This document shows positions 58,164 through 64,000 of a stretch of 64,000 bases of DNA, in pieces. The notes beneath the pieces were generated by a model, which saw nothing but the letters and a program-made list of their open reading frames with translations, did no database searches and had not been told where the DNA came from. The stretch covers positions 7,130,001 through 7,194,000 of the forward strand of contig JAHRBC010000002.1 in the NCBI GenBank assembly GCA_022702545.1, read 5' to 3'. A program made the position numbers and the translations under genes. This DNA comes from Phycomyces nitens (taxonomy: Eukaryota; Mucoromycota; Mucoromycetes; Mucorales; Phycomycetaceae). The first letter of the stretch is position 1. The number at the start of each line of letters is the position of its first letter.

Positions 58164-58490
58164 TTATCGCTCTGACAATGTGGCTACAAAGAGAGAGAAA
58201 TCCTGTGGCTTTTGCGGATTAATACGAACATTGGAGGTGCATGAGTTGGTATTCGGCTGTTTGTAGAGCACAATGAGATCCGTTCGAGATTTAAGAAAAA
58301 CTAGATCATCATCAGCATAAACTAAAAATTTAATAGGAGGTGGATCAGAAATGCTGTTGTCATCTGTGGCTACATTGAAGTTTGTAAGAGAGTAATCGTT
58401 GACCAATTATTGTGGCAGTAGCTTAAGATTAAGATTAAAAAGTACAGAAGGCAGTGAATCTCCCTGGCGGAACCCTCGATGTTGTATAAT
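58164..58490 (-). pseudogene. RT catalytic core of the LINE
   Basis: GFRQGDSLPSVLFNLNL is followed after about 25 codons by FLVYADDDLVFLKSRTDL, so both aspartates of the YADD box are present. A TAA separates the two parts. It is the only LINE reverse-transcriptase core seen in the window. Confidence 0.78.
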
Positions 58491-58809
58491 TGGAGATGAC
58501 AGAAAGCCGTTTCCATTGACGGAGATATTTGTGTTGAAGAATAGCTACATGATACACTATACGATAGATTGTGGGAAATGGAAGTAGTTAAGGCCTCGTC
58601 TCAATTACCCAGAATGCCCACCGGTGTATGTTTTTGCCTCGTCGAGAATTAATCCAATTGATGGATCGGAGGTGTGTCTGGGATGATGAATTACCATACA
58701 GATCATGAGTCCATTGTCTAAAATAAGACAACCTTTTACGAAGCCTGTTTGATATTAATTTATGAGAGGTTGCGGTGCATAAAGTGAGGTATATGGTTTG
58801 TTAGTATCT

Positions 58810-59082
58810 TTTAAGGGAAATAAGAATACTGTGAGAGTGTTATTTATTGAAGAAAGAATATTATGATTGCTTATATACTATTATTCAAATTCCCTTGTAA
58901 TTAAAGTCCCCGTCGTATAATGGTTGGTTATCACTGTAGCAGTGTGAAGTGTACGTGTGCCTGGTGTGTAACTGCTCCTGAGATGTTAACTTGCCAGGGT
59001 CATTAGCAAGTAGTAACCGGAGATCGGTTGTGGAGTCTGTATTTCACTCAACTGTGGTGTGTATACCACATAAAGTACTCCA
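58810..59082 (-). repeat. Dispersed LTR-like repeat, copy 2
   Basis: It matches 43048-43318 from TATCTTTTAAGGG to TGTATACCACA. It is located inside the LINE RT region, so it moved after the LINE. Target duplication is not clear. Confidence 0.6.
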
Positions 59083-59779
59083 GAATTTAGTAGACGAGTA
59101 AAGAGTTTCGCACAACAATGAATCAGTGCAATGGGGTACCAGTTCTATGACTCAATAGATCGCTTTTCTTTGTAATGAGTTACAGTAAGGTAGAGCTTTA
59201 AGAAAGTGGGAATATACCTTGAGTCAGAGAGTAATTGTATATGATTATTATTAGGTAGGCATAACCATCCTTCAAAAAAAGCATAGACCAGATCTCATAA
59301 GGTGAACCATCTGGCCTTGAACTGCTTTAGAAGGGAGAGCGTTTTGACGCTTAGAGAATTTCGTCGAATATAATGGGTACTGTCATTGAGGTACCAGATG
59401 GACTACCCAAAGCCTGTCTAGGTGGTAAGTTTGGAGCAAGTCATCAATAGATGTGCTGTCAATGAGATCAACAGTATATAACTGCTTGAAAAAGTGTGTC
59501 CCAGCGTCAGGTATTGTGCTAGCTGTATTACACCAGTTGAATGGCGCTTGATGATTCAAGGAAAGTATATCTCTTGTAGCTGCCTTGGCCGCAATTGTAC
59601 ACTCATACCCAAGATCTCGACATTTTCTTGTTAAAAAATTGCAAGTTCAAGCTCAACAAAAAGAAGTTGGCTGTTCCATACATGCTCAATCTTAAATTTG
59701 CGCCTAATCCTGTTGCGTTTTCTTTATATAGTCTTCTCTGCTATGTTCTCCAAAAAGCAATTTGTTTGCGATGATTATC

Positions 59780-60218
59780 GCTTTAAAGAAGTTTTTAAAT
59801 AACAGCAACGATGCATATATGGTACCATTTTTTACTCTCTTAACTCTCTTAACTCTACCAATCTTATCAATAGGATTTATAAATTATGTATACTTTTATA
59901 TGGACAAGCACATATTTTAGTTGACGATACTCCAGCTTGCTATGTAGTGTCCTTTGAAGTAAGCAGTTAATAGTAGATAATGTTTCATTTATAAAAAAAA
60001 ATTGATTTTTCTTAATGCTGTGTATGCATTAAAAAGGAAATTATGAAGTAAAAAAAAATAAACTTATAGGTATACCCTATTTTGGCACGAACGCCAAGTC
60101 ATCACAAACAATGATTACGTGTACTATTTTCTGGTCAGTAGTGCGTCCCAATCAAAATAAATAGAGGGGCTTTTGTCTTTTCTCATTCCTTGCCTTTCTT
60201 TCAGCTATTTATAATAAT
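59780..60218 (+). promoter_or_regulatory. Promoter region of duplicated gene B
   Basis: It shares GTCATCACA, CCAATC, a TATA-like AAATAAATAG and GGCTTTTGTCT with the gene A promoter at the same spacing. Sequence outside these short blocks has diverged, so they stand out as constrained. Confidence 0.65.
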
Positions 60219-61299
60219 ATGCTTGCTTTCACAACCTCTCACCCCACTGCTCTCGCTCTCGCTCCTCTTGGGACTTCTGTTCCTTTGTCGGTCTCTCCTG
60301 AGGCTCTTGCTTCTTTGGAAGTTTCGCCTGTCCAGGCGTCTCTTGCTGTTGGTGCAGCCTGCGCTGCGGTGGCCGCCCCTCTCTTCTTCAGGGCAGTTGC
60401 AAGAGCCCCTGTTACTCCCTCTGCTGTCCCCTCTGCCACCCAACCACTTCGTGTGTTCAGAGTTCCTGTGCAAGGTATGTTCATATTCATTGTCTAGTAT
60501 AATATGTTCCTAAAGCTGATCACGATACTCAAAAAACATCATTCACTTGATAGTATCTGGTCGTAAGAGAAAGCACTCTGAGATCACTGGTGGTGATGAG
60601 GAGGTTGGCCGCCCCACCTCTCGTCGTCGTATTGGGGAATATGTTCCATCGAGCGATGTTTCATCGGAAAACGGTCCATTGGTCAACATACCATCGGACA
60701 GCACTCCATTGGAGGGTAAGTAGCTAAATCATTTGCTAATACGTTTTTTCATGTATTGACCTATATTCCACTTGTCATTCTTAGAAGTACCCGCCCCAAG
60801 AGGTGTCAAGCGCACGCGAGACATTGACGCTGACGAACTCGAGCAAGTATACACGAGAGTAAAGGCTCGTTACGATGCCGGGCCTGTCCTCGCCCACCCA
60901 TTCAGAAGTGTACCATTAGATCTCTGTACATGGGTGGTGCGCCGAGAGCACATGCTTGAGCTCGAGGACCTCTACCGCGACATGACGGTAGCACGGGAGG
61001 AGTTCATCAAGCAGCAGCAGCAACAGCAGCAGACTCCTCCCAGCCCTGTCGAAGAGGTTGGACAGGCCTCCACCAGCCAGCAACCTGGCCAAGAAACCTC
61101 TCCTCCCTCCGGCCCTTCAGAGGAGGTTAACACCAGTGGCATCTCTGAAGAGCCGGCCGGCCAAGAAGCCTCTCCTCCCTCTGGCCCTTCGGAGGAGATT
61201 GACACCAATGGAGTCTCTGGCGAACTGGCCGGCCAGCCCACTCCTTGGGAGAAGGCCGTGAACGTCGCGGCCGCAGTGAAGAGGTTCTTTTCTCTTTAA
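60219..61299 (+). CDS. Gene B, unrecognised three-exon family (paralogue of gene A)
   Basis: Function is not recognised. Exons are 60219-60474, 60554-60715 and 60785-61299, all phase-1 joined, giving 310 residues. The N-terminus (MLAFTTSHPTALALAPLG) leads to a hydrophobic segment (ASLAVGAACAAVAAPLFF), matching gene A. Exon 2 has KRKHSEITGGDEEVGRPTSR plus a PSxxxSENGPL-type repeat. Exon 3 has VPAPRGVKRTRDIDADELEQ, VYTRVKARYDAGP, REHMLELEDLYRDM, a run of seven Gln, two to three repeats of SPPSGPSEE...G, and the end AVKRFFSL. The Cys cluster of gene A is absent. Thus the ends are conserved while the middle is replaced by low-complexity repeats. The stop codon lies in a hairpin as in gene A. Confidence 0.78.
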
Positions 61300-61439
61300 G
61301 AACCTCTTTACTGCCAAGCCCAGCCACCTGATCCAGGCTGGGCTTGTTCTCAATATCCGGCTCGAAGATTCTGGCAGAAGCAACAGGAAGCAACAGGAAG
61401 TAACAAGATTGAAACGTACCCGACTAACAATCTTGTGAC
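61275..61439 (+). ncRNA. Conserved hairpin series across the stop codon and 3' UTR of gene B
   Basis: H1, 61275-61312, has the same 15-bp arms as gene A with one C-to-T change that converts a G-C pair to G-U. H2, 61315-61346, has arms CAAGCCCAGCC; the closing pair is C-G here and U-G in gene A. H3, 61400-61439, has arms GTAACAAGATTG with one mismatch. The extra hairpin of gene A (53111-53129) is replaced by repeated AGCAACAGGA units. Confidence 0.7.
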
Positions 61440-61444
61440 TAACA

Positions 61445-61520
61445 TAGCAACAGGGAGCAACACAAAGCAACACAAAGCAACACAAAGCAACACAAAGCAA
61501 CACAAAGCAACAGGAACTAA
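61445..61520 (+). repeat. AGCAACACAA minisatellite downstream of gene B
   Basis: About five tandem 10-base AGCAACACAA units followed by AGCAACAGGAACTAACATT. The gene A counterpart (53178-53235) has two to three units, so the array expanded or contracted after duplication. Confidence 0.85.
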
Positions 61521-61574
61521 CATTATTGGCTCTTTTTTTGTGTATTAGCAGGAAGGTATCTGGTGTTCTGGTTC

Positions 61575-61750
61575 TTTTTTGGATATTTTATTGTATCAAA
61601 CCAAATTGTATTATATTATATTGTATCAAACCAAATTGTATTATATTATATTGTATCAAATCAAATTGTATTGTATTGTATCAGACTGAATTGTATCAGA
61701 CTGAATTGTATTCAATTGAATTGTATTATATCAAACCAAATTGTACTTTC
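61575..61750 (+). repeat. TTGTATCAAACCAAATTGTATTATA minisatellite
   Basis: Imperfect tandem repeats of a 30-35 base unit built from TTGTATCA(A/G)AC and AATTGTATTATATTA. The counterpart after gene A (53305-53430) has a different, shorter unit around TTGTATTGAA. Confidence 0.8.
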
Positions 61751-62900
61751 TTTTATTTACCTTTATTTTTATGTATTGGCCTTAGTTGCCTCGAGCACAT
61801 CTGCTTCAAATTGAAATATATTATCATTGCCCTTGGTGCGGTATAAAACTTTATATGCGTCTGAAATTATCTTTGAGTTCAAGCGAACATAAACCAACTG
61901 CTATAAAGCACAAAAGTCTTGTGCCGTTGAAGCTTTCTGAACATTAGCTAGATGTACACCTTTTGTAAATCAAGCACTTTTGCAACGAAAACCACAAAAT
62001 AAAGTCTCGACGATATATTCTCCACAATATTCTTTGCCTGTGAATCATACTATGGCAGAAAAATTAACAATGTGTTAATACGAGAAAATCCCAAATTATA
62101 GGTATGAATTTGAAGTCGGTAAAGGCTTTGACGATAGATCCTCGTGTGTGATCCCTGATCAAGCAATCAAAAAAGATGAGAATGTACCAAAGATTGATTT
62201 CCAAAGGAGCGGAAAGAAAATGTAGAGATTATAAATGATGAATATATAGCGGTTCTAGTTTGAGGAATATATTAATTATATAATTTTGTTGTTATTTGGG
62301 AAATGAATATATGGAGATAAGATCAATGTCAGAGAAGAGGTTTGTGATAACGTTTAAGCCGTACTAAGGATCAAAGGCGGTTGAAGCGGGACAAGTTTGA
62401 AGTGAAATTCCCTGTAAAAGTTCCATATGGCAAGCATGGTCCCACGCAAAGCTTGACCAGCAGATGCGATACTATCTAGTGCTGATAAGAATATAAAGGT
62501 CTGAAAAGCCTTGGAAAGTACAATGGGCAGAGGAATGATATTTAGGAGATTTGACCAGATTCTTATTCACACACAAAAGTTAAAACTATGTGCATAGATA
62601 AAGTGAAATTAAGACTTGACCAAGTAATGCTGAACAATATAGAGAGAATAAGATCCAGATGTGGGTATGGCGTGATAAAGGAGAGTATAGAAAGAGAGCA
62701 AGAGACCAAAAGAAGACCAATTGAGGTTTTTGAAAGGATGTATTTTTTTTGGGACTGGTACTGAAGCATTGTGAAGAGCAAGCAGGACAATTTGAATGAA
62801 TGGAGATATGAGGTTAATACTTACATAGAATCCGTACGTGTAGCCGGGATAGGGTTGATTGTGAACCATTTATAAGTATACAAGTCCAGATCGCAAAATA
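61751..62900. repeat. Duplicated 3' flank of gene B with LINE fragment
   Basis: It matches 53430-54640 in patches (TGGCCTTAGTTGCCTCGAGCACATCTG, CTGAAATTATCTTTGAGTTC, and GGAGATTTGACCAGATTCTTATT near 62545). Minus-strand translation near 62330-62560 contains QALRGTMLAIWNFYREFHF, like LINE ORF2 C-termini. Confidence 0.6.
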
Positions 62901-64000
62901 TTATAAAAAAAGGGAGTTTATTCTAAAAGAATAACGGGGTAAAGGATCAATATTGGATTGTATAGTCTTAGAAATCTTATTAAGCATAAATATATCAAAA
63001 TTATCTTCAAAATTTACCAGGATAGCCAGCAAGGTGAACTAAGGTGAGGATCAATTCTTATGTATGATAGAGATATTATTAGCCAAATTTCAAAATTAAG
63101 TAATACATGCTAAAGTTATTAATGGAGATTATACATTGTAGTCAGTGATAATAACAGAAATGTGGCTAGGCATTGATGTTAAGAAAGAAATACTCCAGAA
63201 AAAGAAGAGACGAAGTAATTGATTGTGGATCGTCAGATTGAAGGAAAGTGGAAAGGCATAATGAAAACAAAGCCGCAAGATTTAAAGATGTCTTAAATGA
63301 GATATTACAGCCAGAATATTCGAAGGGCACATTGTTGCATACTGGAATCTAGAATAGCAAGATTGTCTTTCTATTTGGGTATTCACAAAGTGGCCGGGAA
63401 AATGAGAGGAAATAATCCAAGACAGCAACTTTGTCATACTACGGTTCAATTCTTCTCAAAGAAAGAGGCAGAAGAAGAATAACACTGTCAAGACAGGCAA
63501 AAGGTCAGACAAACCCATGGAGTTCATACTTGTAGCATGGCAATAGAAGAAGAGCGATTGCGAGCTATGGATAGTATAGCTGGTCTCAATTTCTTGGAAA
63601 AATAAGGAAATCATGATAGCTCTGATGAACAATTGAAAATATTCGTAAAAATCCAAGGTATCAAAGAGATGTGTATAATGCTTTACCATCCCAAGCAGTA
63701 ATAGTGTATCCACGGAGGAATTGAATTATTCCAGCAGTGCAAGGTACTTAACTACGCTGAATCAAAGGTAACTACTATGTAGAGTATATACAAGAAGGCG
63801 GTGACAAGACTGAGTGTCTGCGAGGCAATATTGAGATCAAAGAAAGTGATTTCGAGATATCGACAAAAATGTAGATAAAACGAGCAATTAAAGAAAAAAA
63901 GGTAGACCTCTCAAGACTTCGCCTTTTTTATAATTGAAAGATTACATTATTTTTGGTGGTGAGACGGGCTGTGTTGGTTTATGTAATGAAGTGGTCCAAA
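62901..64000. other. Unassigned right end
   Basis: No gene, RNA or repeat boundary is recognised. Short frames on both strands lack known motifs. Probably further decayed repeat sequence. Confidence 0.4.

Larger units (their letters stand above)
56533..59700 (-). mobile_element. Long LINE copy (family B) with recognisable RT, interrupted by an LTR-like repeat
   Basis: The 3' end is at about 56533 (T-run followed by TTGTAGAGGAGAACAAGTTCC). Reading upward on the minus strand there is a C-terminal region (LDVVIFKDP, LQNCSKTLLRN, FHYFGKTLW), a post-RT region (57861-58154), an RT active site LVYADDDLVFLKS near 58310, GFRQGDSLPSVLFNLNLKLL near 58440-58480, and an RT entry block RPDGSPYEIWSML near 59300. 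Frames are broken by stops and shifts. The repeat at 58810-59082 is inserted between the last two blocks. The 5' end is not defined. Confidence 0.78.

Overview
The window is nuclear DNA of a filamentous fungus, most likely an early-diverging lineage (Mucoromycota). The evidence is small multi-intron housekeeping genes (introns about 55-90 nt with GTA/GTG donors and TAG/CAG acceptors), AT-rich intergenic DNA with many A/T runs and microsatellites, and a heavy load of tyrosine-recombinase (DIRS-type) retroelements, LINEs, a Plavaka-like DNA transposon and a Tc1/mariner remnant. The species cannot be fixed from the sequence; a Mucorales-like genome such as Phycomyces fits, but that is inference.

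Region 1 (1-10 kb) is ordinary euchromatin with four conserved genes: a Ded1/DDX3 DEAD-box helicase (+, six exons) convergent with an AAAP/Avt-type amino-acid transporter (-, three exons), then an AMPK/Snf1 gamma subunit (Snf4-like, -, six exons) divergent from a mitochondrial-type peroxiredoxin 5 (+, one exon).

Region 2 (11-40.5 kb) is an accessory block. A decayed Tc1/mariner transposase is followed by a structurally complete DIRS element (12559-17007) with gag, RT-RNase H and tyrosine recombinase, inverted terminal repeats and an internal complementary region. It sits inside a large repeat that carries a four-exon gene for a two-finger C2H2 protein. Four copies of that gene (a, b, c, d) lie in the window. 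Copies a and c are parts of 5.6-5.9 kb direct repeats that also hold an internally deleted LINE. Copies b and c form a large palindrome. An uninterrupted copy of the DIRS target lies at 25.44 kb and shows precise insertion without target duplication. A Plavaka/CACTA-like transposase (32.1-35.1 kb) and a second DIRS-type element (35.35-38.7 kb, RT decayed but recombinase open) complete the block.

Region 3 (40.5-51 kb) holds repeat debris: LINE and DIRS fragments, LTR-like dispersed repeats, an F-box/LRR-type gene, and a decayed gag-pol carrying a 16-bp minisatellite and cut by a 5'-truncated LINE.

Region 4 (51-64 kb) holds a tandem segmental duplication (about 51.2-54.6 and 59.8-62.9 kb). Each unit carries a three-exon gene of an unrecognised family. 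The two paralogues share a TATA promoter, exon phases, sequence blocks and a series of RNA-type hairpins beginning across the stop codon. A LINE with recognisable RT lies between them. The finger-swapping C2H2 family and this paralogue pair with its structured 3' end are the least explained systems here.
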